Assembly (NCBI GenBank): GCA_965221405.1
Contig: CBDCSE010000002.1
Span: 2,046,001 to 2,110,000 of the forward strand
Source of the DNA: JAPOUP01 sp965221405
GTDB lineage: Bacteria > Pseudomonadota > Alphaproteobacteria > Rhodobacterales > Rhodobacteraceae
Direction: 5' to 3'
Length of the DNA: 64,000 nucleotides
Part shown: positions 45,702 through 53,641 of the stretch, piece by piece
Position numbering within the stretch: the stretch's first letter is position 1
Layout of the letters: each line of letters begins with the position of its first letter
Position numbers and translations under genes: made by a program
The notes under the pieces: generated by a model
The model's database searches: none
What the model was told of the DNA's origin: nothing
The model's input: the letters and a program-made list of their open reading frames with translations, nothing else

Positions 45702-46539
45702 CCTTCCCACATGGAGCCTTCCATGGCTGTCGCGTCGCGTCTCGGTCAGCCCGCACCGTTGGCATGTCCAGGAAAACGGCGACGGCCCGCTGATTCTGTT
45801 ATTGCCGGGATCGGGATCCAGCGTGCACACGTGGCGCGCCATGATCCCCGTGTTGTCGCAGAGGCACCGTGTGGTCGCCCTGGACCTTCCGGGCCAGGGT
45901 TTCACGCAATCTCCACCTGGTGCCCGGTCGGGATTGGAGGAAATGGCGGCGGATATCGCAAAGCTGCTAAGGCATCAGGACTGGTGTCCCGAAGCGATCC
46001 TCAGCCATTCCGCCGGTACCGCGATCGCGCTCAGGCTGTCAAAACTCATGGGTATCGCAACAGTGATCGGCATCAACCCCGCGCTGGATAATTTTCAGGG
46101 TGTTGCGGGTTGGCTGTTTCCGCTGGTTGCCCGTGCGCTCGCGATCAGCCCTTTGACCGCCAGGATATTCACTGCCAGCGCCACATCTGAGCGGTCACGT
46201 AGGCTGATCGAGGGCACCGGGTCAAGACTGGATGACGAAGGGTTCGGCTATTACGCGCGCCTGATGCGCGACCGGGCGCACGTCAATGGAACTCTCAACA
46301 TGATGGCCCGCTGGTCACTCGATAAACTGCTTTCCGAGCTTCCGACCATGGAAGCGCGCACGCTGTATCTGGCAGGTGTGCAGGATCTCGCCGTACCACC
46401 CGACGTCGCCGTGCGCGCATCCGAACGGATGCAACTTGCCGAAACACGTCGACTAGAGGGCGTGGGTCACCTCGCGCATGAGGAAGATCCCGAGCGGATC
46501 CTCCTTGAAATACGGGACTATCTGCCTTCAGTCGGCTAG
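45685..46539 (+). CDS. bchO: Alpha/beta hydrolase associated with Mg chelatase
   Basis: BchO, 284 residues. Oxyanion-loop segment LLLPGSGSSVHTW, nucleophile Ser109 in SHSAG, and the C-terminal His in GVGHLAHEEDPE. BchO is found next to bchID in purple bacteria and is needed for normal pigment formation, though its reaction is not established. ATG 45685 lies inside the end of bchD. Convergent with the minus-strand unknown gene at 46536, with the stops overlapping. Confidence 0.92.
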   Translation: MDWTHDLPTWSLPWLSRRVSVSPHRWHVQENGDGPLILLLPGSGSSVHTWRAMIPVLSQRHRVVALDLPGQGFTQSPPGARSGLEEMAADIAKLLRHQDWCPEAILSHSAGTAIALRLSKLMGIATVIGINPALDNFQGVAGWLFPLVARALAISPLTARIFTASATSERSRRLIEGTGSRLDDEGFGYYARLMRDRAHVNGTLNMMARWSLDKLLSELPTMEARTLYLAGVQDLAVPPDVAVRASERMQLAETRRLEGVGHLAHEEDPERILLEIRDYLPSVG

Positions 46540-47213
46540 CTGACCGTCCGCCAGCCGAGAAGGCGTGACAATGGATGGCCGCCGCCCTGGATGACCGAAT
46601 TTCTGCGGGACTTCCCGGTTACCAGCTTCATCGGCCAGAAAACCCGCGATACATGGAAACCGCCTCTGATCGCCGAAGTCGCCCTACGGTTCTTGATCAC
46701 CGTGAAGAACGGTAAGATCCGCTTGCCGCCTTCAATCGCGGAATTTCCGCGCCGTTCCGAGGAAACCATCGAGAAACCGAACTGGTCCGACAGCGGACCG
46801 CCCGTATGGTCCGTATCGGGTGGGGCGGTCAGGAAACGCGGGTGATCCTTCAGCACGTATGGCGCGTGGTCCGGTAATGTCGTTACCCTGAATTCCTCGG
46901 TTTCAACGTTGCATGGAAGAGCACCCGTTCCTTCCAGAGCCCTGCGTCCGGTCTTTACCGCGCCGAGCGGCCTGTAGTCCGCGGTGACGATCAGGAGCGC
47001 ATTGCCATTTACGACACCCTCCGCGTAGACCGACGCTTCGCGGTCGGGGACCCGGGCCCTATCAATGCGCCGCTTGATGTCACCGATTCCCTCGTCCGGC
47101 TGTCGTGTCACCACGCGCATAGAGTGACGCGGAAATCCCGCACGGTACAGACGGTCTCGGACGCCTCCCGCAATGTTCGGATTAGGATATAGCCTCGTGA
47201 ATATCGTTGTCAT
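46536..47213 (-). CDS. Last gene of the puc operon; unknown protein with three C-terminal repeats
   Basis: A 225-residue protein, ATG 47213 overlapping the pucC stop (ATGA). The N-terminal 80 residues (FTRLYPNPNIAGGVRDRLYRAGFP, then AEGVVNGNALLIVTADYRPL) look like the alpha/beta module seen in general-stress YflT-like proteins. The C-terminal 75 residues hold three copies of a motif RRxxSxIxGG followed by an aromatic/hydrophobic run (RRGNSAIEGG, RRATSAIRGG, RRNSVIQGG). I do not recognise it. By position it corresponds to the genes after pucC (pucD, pucE) that in Rhodobacter capsulatus are needed for LH2 assembly, but I see no sequence likeness I can name. Confidence 0.75.
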   Translation of the reverse strand: MTTIFTRLYPNPNIAGGVRDRLYRAGFPRHSMRVVTRQPDEGIGDIKRRIDRARVPDREASVYAEGVVNGNALLIVTADYRPLGAVKTGRRALEGTGALPCNVETEEFRVTTLPDHAPYVLKDHPRFLTAPPDTDHTGGPLSDQFGFSMVSSERRGNSAIEGGKRILPFFTVIKNRRATSAIRGGFHVSRVFWPMKLVTGKSRRNSVIQGGGHPLSRLLGWRTVS

Positions 47214-48634
47214 GACACCTCCAGTGATTTGGTCCTTCTGCCCGAGTGATCTGCCATGTTCCCGTCTCGACACCGCACCGCGAGCAGAACGGCGAGAATC
47301 AGGAAAGCGATCTCAATGGTGAACACTACGTTATAGGGTGTTTCCGGCGCAAGTCCGTCCAGTGACGTCATCCCGACCAGAATATCCCGGACGATTCCGG
47401 CAAGAGCTATGCCGATCCCTGCGCATGTGGCCTGCACGGCGCCCCAGGCCCCAAGGGACAGACCGATACGATCCCTCGGGGCGGCACGGATCACGGCGGT
47501 AAGTGTTGCGTGTCCAAACAGCCCGGCCCCGATTCCGGTTGCCAACGTCCCGGCGAGGAACAGCACGGGTCCCACCAACATGGAGGACAGCACAATCGCG
47601 GCGAATCCCGGCACACCGACCAATGCCCCCATACGCCCCAGTTCAATCGCTGAACCGCCTCGACCCAGCACACGTGATGCGATCGCGAAGCCAATCAGTG
47701 TTCCTGCCGCCAGCAACGCGGTCAGCCGCGTCGTTTCAGCTACGGAAAAGCCAAGCGCTTGGCCGCCATACGGCTCAAGCAGCACGTCCGCCATTCCGAA
47801 GCCAAAAGTGCCGAAGCCGATCACAATGAGAAGTTCCTTCATCCCGGGGTGCGCGACCAGCTCCCTCCATGCTTCGGCGAATGGCGGATTTCGGGCGATC
47901 TCCATCTGCCGCGCACGTTCACGGCTGCGGGCCTCCTGCTTCCATATCGCGAGGAGGTTGAGCGCAACCGTGAGGACTGCCGAACCCTGGATGACCTGGA
48001 TCAGTCGTCCAGGCGAATAATTCTCGAGGAGCAGCCCATATGCCAGCGCGGAGATGGCCATGCCGAACAGCAGCATAACATACATCAGGCCGACAACTTT
48101 CGGCTGGTCCTTCTCGGGAACGAGGTCCGTCGCAAGCGCCAGACCGGTGGTCTGAACGATGTGAACTCCAGCACCTACCAGCAGGAACGCTAGGGCAGCC
48201 GAGGACAGGCCGATCCAGCGTGGCGCATCGACCGCCTCGCCGTATCCTGAGAGCACAAGCAGCGCGAAAGGCATGATCGCGAACCCGCCGAACTGATAGA
48301 GCGTACCTTTCCAGATGTAGGGGATTCGACGAAGGCCGAGCGCTGAAACATGGGTGTCGGATCTGAAGCCGATTATGGTCCGCAATGGCGCGAAAACAAC
48401 CGGAAGCGCCAGCATTCCCGCAACCAGCGTCGCCGGAACCGCGAGTTCGACGATCATAACGCGGTTCAGCGTTCCGACCAGCATGACCAGCGCCATCCCG
48501 ACTGTAACCTGAAACAACGCCAGTCTGAGGAGGCGCGAAAGCGGCACATCTCGGGTCGCCACGTCGGCGAACGGAAAGTACCTTGGCCCCAACCGGGCCA
48601 ACCTACGTAACGCGAGATCCCGAATGCCGAACAT
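47210..48634 (-). CDS. pucC: PucC-family MFS protein, LH2 assembly factor / BChl delivery
   Basis: A 474-residue membrane protein with 12 predicted helices of the BCD (bacteriochlorophyll delivery) branch of the MFS. Typical segments are MLVGTLNRVMIVELAVPA, GFRSDTHVSALGLRRIPYIWKG, HIVQTTGLALATDLVPE and DVLLEPYGGQALGFSV. I start at ATG 48634 (MFGIRDLALRRLARLGPRYF); the longer frame to 48688 would translate through the intercistronic stem-loop. Position after pucBA identifies it as PucC rather than LhaA, whose likely counterpart is at 60295. Confidence 0.93.
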   Translation of the reverse strand: MFGIRDLALRRLARLGPRYFPFADVATRDVPLSRLLRLALFQVTVGMALVMLVGTLNRVMIVELAVPATLVAGMLALPVVFAPLRTIIGFRSDTHVSALGLRRIPYIWKGTLYQFGGFAIMPFALLVLSGYGEAVDAPRWIGLSSAALAFLLVGAGVHIVQTTGLALATDLVPEKDQPKVVGLMYVMLLFGMAISALAYGLLLENYSPGRLIQVIQGSAVLTVALNLLAIWKQEARSRERARQMEIARNPPFAEAWRELVAHPGMKELLIVIGFGTFGFGMADVLLEPYGGQALGFSVAETTRLTALLAAGTLIGFAIASRVLGRGGSAIELGRMGALVGVPGFAAIVLSSMLVGPVLFLAGTLATGIGAGLFGHATLTAVIRAAPRDRIGLSLGAWGAVQATCAGIGIALAGIVRDILVGMTSLDGLAPETPYNVVFTIEIAFLILAVLLAVRCRDGNMADHSGRRTKSLEVS

Positions 48635-48655
48635 TGTCACAGACAATCCGCTGTC

Positions 48656-48685
48656 GTTGACCACCCCTGACAAGGGGTGGTCAAC
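48656..48685 (-). other. Intercistronic RNA stem-loop, pucA-pucC (proximal to pucC)
   Basis: Perfect 13-bp stem GTTGACCACCCCT / AGGGGTGGTCAAC around the loop GACA, lying between pucA stop and pucC start. In Rhodobacter puc and puf operons, such hairpins protect the 5' antenna mRNA from 3' exonucleases, so that pucBA outlasts pucC message. That role is inferred here. Confidence 0.85.
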
Positions 48686-48699
48686 CATTTCCGGTAGGC

Positions 48700-48722
48700 C
48701 CGACGGTCAGCAGGACCGTCGG
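48700..48722 (-). other. Intercistronic RNA stem-loop, pucA-pucC (proximal to pucA)
   Basis: Perfect 9-bp stem CCGACGGTC / GACCGTCGG around AGCAG, starting 11 bp after the pucA stop. Together with the hairpin at 48656-48685 it forms a double stem-loop; it could act as a partial terminator or as an mRNA stabiliser. Confidence 0.85.
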
Positions 48723-48732
48723 CGCCGCCAGC

Positions 48733-49083
48733 CTATTCGAGCATCATCAGCGGTTGACCCGCCGCCAATACTTCGTTCTTTTTCGGCTGCATGACCGCCC
48801 GGGCCGTTGTCCCGTCGGGCAGGATCACGACAATTTCCTGCGCGCCATTGTCCAGTTCAAGCGCGTAGCTTGCCTGCGACATCACGGCACCCTGCTCGGG
48901 AACCTGCATGGCCGCCATTTCATCGCCGGAACCGAGCGGTTTTCCCTGCAGGAAGTCATCCACCCAGGACGTGTTGCTCAGCACAGCGACATGAACGGCG
49001 AATGAACCGACCGCGACCGCGCCCAAAAATAAGGGAACGCCAACCGCTGGCGGCACCACAAGCCACATCTTTGCGTTATTCAT
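48733..49083 (-). CDS. pucA: Light-harvesting LH2 alpha polypeptide, LH3-type residues, long C-terminal extension
   Basis: 116 residues. Residues 1-47 align without gaps to Rhodobacter sphaeroides PucA: MNNAKMWLVV start, single transmembrane helix, His31 for B850 bacteriochlorophyll, Trp40 and the QG after the helix. At positions 44 and 45 it has Phe-Leu where 850-nm antennae have Tyr-Tyr or Tyr-Trp; Phe44-Leu45 is what B800-820 (LH3) alpha chains carry. Normal alpha chains end near residue 54-59; here about 69 further residues follow (periplasmic side), Met/Gln-rich then a beta-like segment AQEIVVILPDGTTARAVMQP. RBS GGGAGGCAAGAT. It starts 13 bp after pucB. Confidence 0.94.
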   Translation of the reverse strand: MNNAKMWLVVPPAVGVPLFLGAVAVGSFAVHVAVLSNTSWVDDFLQGKPLGSGDEMAAMQVPEQGAVMSQASYALELDNGAQEIVVILPDGTTARAVMQPKKNEVLAAGQPLMMLE

Positions 49084-49096
49084 ATCTTGCCTCCCG

Positions 49097-49252
49097 TCAG
49101 CCTAGCCATGGCGTCGCCACGGCGACGAGCACATGTGCTATAAGCGCGATCGCGCCAAAGACGCGCGTACCATCGATAAGATAGCTGTGCACTTCCTCGG
49201 CTTCACGCTGCGTGAGACCGGTTGGCCAAACTCTATCCGGGTCATCGGACAT
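49097..49252 (-). CDS. pucB: Light-harvesting LH2 beta polypeptide
   Basis: 51 residues, too short for many gene callers. MSDDPDRVWPTGLTQREAEEVH, then one transmembrane helix ending ATPWLG, closely matching Rhodobacter LH2 beta. Both conserved histidines are present: His22 in EEVH (B800 region) and the His in LIAHVL that binds B850. RBS GAAGGAGACAT lies just upstream of ATG 49252. First gene of pucB-pucA-pucC-unknown. Confidence 0.96.
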   Translation of the reverse strand: MSDDPDRVWPTGLTQREAEEVHSYLIDGTRVFGAIALIAHVLVAVATPWLG

Positions 49253-49350
49253 ATCATGTCTCCTTCGTAGTTAATTATCGAAGCCCAGAACGGTTGCGAA
49301 ACCCGTGTCTGCGCCCCCTTATACCTCGTGCAAGGTAGACGGCCCCATTG

Positions 49351-49393
49351 TGTCATCTTTTTTTGACATTACAAGTGTCAATTTCACATGACG
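49351..49393. promoter_or_regulatory. Tandem PpsR/CrtJ-type operators of the puc promoter
   Basis: The first box, TGTCATCTTTTTTTGACA (49351-49368), fits TGT-N12-ACA exactly. Seven bases on, TGTCAATTTCACATGACG (49376-49393) fits except for the last base. This spacing is typical of cooperative PpsR pairs. They lie about 100 bp upstream of pucB. ppsR itself is at 62544. The IS1595 remnant begins just beyond, so the promoter has little room for upstream activator sites (for example IHF) of the original locus. Confidence 0.75.
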
Positions 49394-49465
49394 CAAAAAA
49401 ATACGGAATTATATACTTAAATAATAGGATCGCCCGGCCTATATTGATTCGAAAGGAGAATCGAT

Positions 49466-50377
49466 ATGGCGAACGCACCGGGTAAATCCTTCCGCAGGGG
49501 ACTGTCAGCCGTCGAGATCATGGAGATGTTCCCGACGGAGGACGCGGCGCGGAAGTGGTTTGAGTCCATCGTGTGGAAAGAGGGCCGCGTGTGCCCGCAC
49601 TGCGGATCGGCGCACACATCGGAAAGCCCGTGCGAGACCGCGAGCGTCCCCTACTACTGCCATGGCTGCCAGAAACAGTTCAGCGCACGCAAGGGTACGG
49701 TCATGGAGGGATCGCCCCTGCCGTTTCGCAAGTGGGTTCTGGCCATTTGCCTGCACATGACGAGCCGTAAGGGGGTTTCCTCGATGAAGCTTCACCGCGA
49801 CATTGGGGTGACCCAGAAGACTGCGTGGTTCATGCTCCAGCGCATCACGGAAGCGTTCAGGAAAGACGATGATGACGATCCCTTGTCCGGCCCGGTGGAA
49901 GTGGATGAGACCTATGTCGGTGGTGGCGAGGCGAACAGGCACGAATCCAGGATATGAAAAAGGGACGCGGCGGAGTCGGCAGGTTGGTGGTGGCCACGAT
50001 CAGGGACCGCGAGACATGGGAGATCCGCACCAAGGTCGTTCCCGATACGACCCGCGCACATTCATGCAGGGCTTCGTGCACGCCAACACATCCAGTGGCG
50101 CCATCGTGTCCATCGTGTACACCGACGAGCATTCCGGCTATACTGGGACTGGCCGGGAGCACGGGACCGTGTGTCACTCGGTGGGCGCGTGCACGAGATA
50201 GTCCACGTCAATTGAGTGGAAAGCTTCCGGGCGATACTTAACCGGGCCCACAAGGGGGTCTACCAAAAAATCTCCAGGAAGCAGCTCCAGCGCTATATGG
50301 ATGACTTCGCGGGCAAGTACAACGTGCGCTGCGCTGACACTATCGAGCAGTTCAGGATGGTGGGGCTTTTCTACAGA
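49466..50377 (+). pseudogene. IS1595-family transposase, frameshifted
   Basis: The first frame (ATG 49466, RBS AAAGGAGAA) gives the zinc module CPHCGSAHTS...CHGCQKQFSARKGT, KTAWFMLQRI and the first catalytic Asp in EVDETYVGG, then stops at 49957. Continuations are in other frames: KKGRGGVGRLVVATIRDRET, then VVPDTTR, IVYTDEHSGYTG and VCHSVG, then ESFRAILNRAHKGVYQKIS and the C-terminal AGKYNVRCADTIEQFRMV to about 50377. At least two frameshifts, so inactive. It is a different IS from the one at 14304 (ISPna2-like sequence features rather than near-identity). Confidence 0.85.
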
Positions 50378-50389
50378 TGCCTCTCCCGG

Positions 50390-51290
50390 AAATGCTATAC
50401 GGCGCCGTCGGTCACCTGTTTTCACAATATTCTGGCGGCACTGGTGCCTGACACATCTCGACGCTGCGACCGGTCAATGGACACAACAGCAGGGCGATGC
50501 CGACGCGCCGGTGGCGATGGATGGCGAGTATCCGCGCGGCGCATCGAAAACCGGCCGCGGACGGGCGGAGGATGATGATGGTCGCGGTCATTGACCATCG
50601 GTCAGGTCTGGCTCTGCGCCAGGTCTAGGTGGCTGCCAGGACCAGTGAAGTTCCAGCGGTGTGTGAAGTCACATGGCGTATCGATGCCACCGGGCGCATC
50701 ATAACCATGGATGCGATACTCGCCCAACTGAAACGATGCGCTGCCTGCTGGCAGCCGGCGCTGACTATTTCGTCACCGCCATCAAGGACAACCGGGAAAC
50801 CATCCACAATGACCCGCGAGGACTCGATTTCAGCGATGCCGTCATACAGACAGCCCTCGATCTGCCCACTGCTGAATGGGATCGTCAAGCCGCTTGCCAT
50901 GGACGCCGACAGGCGCTGCGCATCACTCGCGAAAAAATGCCGATGAAAACAGGCGAGACAAGCACCGAAACGACCTTTTGTCTCACCTTACTCGGCCCCG
51001 AATACACTGGCGCCAAATAACTCCTCGAACTCGCGGGAAATCACTGGTCATTGAGAACCGCCTCCACTATGTGCGGGACTTCACCTATGATGAAGACCAT
51101 TGTCGCGCCCACGTTCGCGATATACCCCGCAATCTCGATGCCTGACCAACGCCGCCATTTCCATTGCGAGATGCGAAGGACGATTCAACGAGTATATGCG
51201 AAAAAACTTCACGCCGCAAATCCGACTTGGCCCAACAATAGGGCTAAGCGGTTCTTGAGCCAGCTGACGCCGGGATCCACCCGGGCGCAG
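50390..51290 (+). pseudogene. ISAs1-family transposase, heavily frameshifted
   Basis: Pieces of one transposase lie in successive plus-strand frames: DADAPVAMDGEYPRGA (DGK region), MMVAVIDHRSGLALRQV, GRIITMDAI (second Asp region), LAAGADYFVTAIKDNRET, STETTFCLTLLGPEYTGAK, then ENRLHYVRDFTYDEDHCRAH (C-terminal conserved region). Several stops and shifts. The order and the motifs fit ISAs1/IS-H repeat-associated transposases. Confidence 0.75.
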
Positions 51291-51463
51291 ATGCAGGGCA
51301 TCCGGTTTCATCCGTCCTGATGGCAGCTTCCAAGCACTTCAGGCCTTTGATGGGTCGTCCGATCGCCGGTCACCGTCATTCCGCGTCCGGCGGCAACGGC
51401 TTCCGCCGCGCTGGGAATGCGCGTTTTCGCGTCCATGGGCAATCGTGCGCGTGCCGCGCTCTC

Positions 51464-51877
51464 GTGCCGGTGGCATGGCGGTCAGGCTGCGGACAGGCGC
51501 GGACGGGCGTGCGGGAACTCATCCTCGCTGGCGGTGCGGTTAGACCCTCGGACAATGCGGTTGTGGGCGACACCGCCGTCGAGTTCATCGCCCGCTACAA
51601 GGTCGATTACGCGGTAATCAGTGCGTCGGCGCTCGATCCTTACGGCGCGGTTCTCGACTTTGACGCCCGGGAAGTCTCTGTCGCCCGCGCCATACTCTGC
51701 AATGCGCGGACGAGGATCCTGGTGTGCGATTCCTCGAAGTTCGAACGGATGACACCGATCAGGATCTGCGATGCCGACGATCTACCTCCCTGCGCGTTAC
51801 GGGAAGCGGCGCAGCTCGGCAAAGCGGAAATCCTGACGGCGGACCAGGGCAACTACCGTGTCGGCAAGCGATCCTGA
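51464..51877 (+). pseudogene. glpR: DeoR-family repressor remnant, probably glpR
   Basis: Only the C-terminal effector-binding domain is recognisable: LILAGGAVRPSDNAVVGDTA, DYAVISASALDPYGAVLDFD, VARAILCNARTRILVCDSSKFERM. The N-terminal helix-turn-helix is missing; the sequence before about 51490 is unrelated or scrambled. It directly precedes and overlaps the glpD remnant, the normal arrangement for the glycerol-3-phosphate repressor, hence glpR. It cannot bind DNA as it stands. Confidence 0.7.
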
Positions 51878-53641
51878 GACATACGATCTCTTCATCATCG
51901 GCGGCGGCGGCGTAGCGCGTGATGCGGCGGGCCGAGGTCTTAAGGTCGGTCTCGCCGAAATGGAGGATCTTGCCTCGGCCAAGTTCAGCGGGTCGACGAA
52001 GCTTTTCCACGGTGGATTGCGATACCTTGAGTACCTTGAGTTCCGGCTGGTGCGCGAAGCGCTGATCGAGCGCGAAGTCCTGCTTCGCGCGATGCCCCAT
52101 ATCGCCTGGCCCATGCGCTTCGTTCTGCCCTTACACCGCGATATGCGATTCGAGTACGGCACGCCGGTCTCAAGAATCCTGACCACCCTGATGCCCTGGA
52201 TGCGCGGGCGGCGTCCGGCCTGGCTCATTCGGCTTGGACATTTCTTTACGACCATCTGGACGGACGGAAGCTTCTGCCTGGCACTGTGAAGCTGGACCTG
52301 AGGGATGACCTCGTCGGCGAACCTCTCAAACCCAGATACGCCCAGGCCTACGAATATTCCGACTGCTGGGTGCAGGACGCGCGGCTTGTAATCCTCAATG
52401 CTCGTGATGCGTCGGCACGTGGAGCGACTATCATGACGCGAACCAAGGTCGTGTCAGCCGAACGAGCGGGCAAGTTCTGGAACGTCCGGCTTGCGAAGGA
52501 TGGCAGGGAGCGTCACGTGCTGGCCCGGATGCTGGTCAACGCGGGAGGGCCATGGGTCGGGGACATCATACGCAACACCGTTCAGTCGAAAAGCCACGAG
52601 GAAGTGCGCCTGGTGCGTGGTAGCCATATCGTGACACGGAAGCTCTACTGCCATGACAGATCCTATTTCTTTCAGGGCACTGATGGAAGAATCGTCTTCG
52701 TGATCCCTTACGAAGATGACTGTACCCTCACCGGCACAACGGATCTGGCCCATCCCGATCCTGACGTACCACCCGGCTGCACGGAGTCCGAGCATGATTA
52801 CCTGCTGGATCTGGCTTCATGTTACTTCCGCCGGCCGGTGACGGCCGAGGATGTCGTCTGGAGCTATTCGGGTGTGCTTCCGCTCTTCAACGACGGTGCA
52901 GCCTCGGCCATGGCAGCGACCCGGGACTATGTCCTGAAAATCGATGACCGGGACGGTGCTCCGATCCTCAACATCTTCGGCGGTAAAATAACCACCTACC
53001 GTCGACTTGCCGAAGCGGCAATGGAGAAAATCGGTGCCTGTCTTGGGAACCGGGAGCCGCACTGGACAGCCGGTGTCCCGCTACCGGGCGGCGATCTTTC
53101 CGTTGACGGTGTCGAAGGCTTCATCATTGCCCTGCGGAGCGACTATCCTTTCCTGACTCCGGAATGGGCGCGAAGATTGGTGCGGACCTATGGAACGGAT
53201 GCGCGGGTCCTGCTGGGTGATGCCCGCGGCATTGAGGATCTCGGTCAATGCCTTGGTGGTACGGTCACCGCCCGTGAGCTTGACTGGGGCGTCGCTAATG
53301 AATGGGTGCGGACGGCTGACGACTTCCTCTGGCGGCGTACCAAACTCGGTCTGAGGCTTGCACCCGATGCGCGTGAGGCAATTGCGGCCTATCTGGCCGA
53401 AAACGTCCCTGTCGTCCTAACCGGCATCCTGTTAGGCACCCATATGTCAGTCAAGGATGACGCCAGAGGTCGGTGTCCCGCAGACGCGAAGTCCTGGGGA
53501 AGCGGGTTGATTGACGGTTCTGGCCCGAGGACCCGGGGGTTCACGCTCCCCAACGCCGTGATCAATAATCCCACCGTTCTCAGGTCGGTTTTTCCGCACA
53601 ATATCTTTGCAGCTGGAGATGCCTGCCTTTCCAGGCCCTGA
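51858..53641 (+). pseudogene. glpD: Glycerol-3-phosphate dehydrogenase, decayed
   Basis: Two ORFs (51858-52289, 52286-53641) make one GlpD: GSTKLFHGGLRYLEYLEFRL and IAWPMRFVLPLHRDMRFEYG, then YEYSDCWVQDARLVILNARD, LTGTTDLAHPDPD, NIFGGKITTYRRLAE and WRRTKLGLRL. Defects: the FAD-binding GGGINGxG loop has lost about four residues (reads IIGGGGVARDAAG), and one base is missing near 52241, so the C-terminal part is out of frame. The ORF tail after about 53395 is not GlpD and runs into the 3' end of the opposing methyltransferase gene. Not functional. Confidence 0.85.

Noticed and set aside
48634..48688. Longer pucC start at 48688
   Set aside because: The extra 18 residues would be translated from a perfect 13-bp stem-loop and have no likeness to PucC N-termini.
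49138..49356. 72-codon minus-strand ORF over the pucB region
   Set aside because: The real gene in this interval is pucB in another frame (49097-49252), with both conserved His and an RBS.
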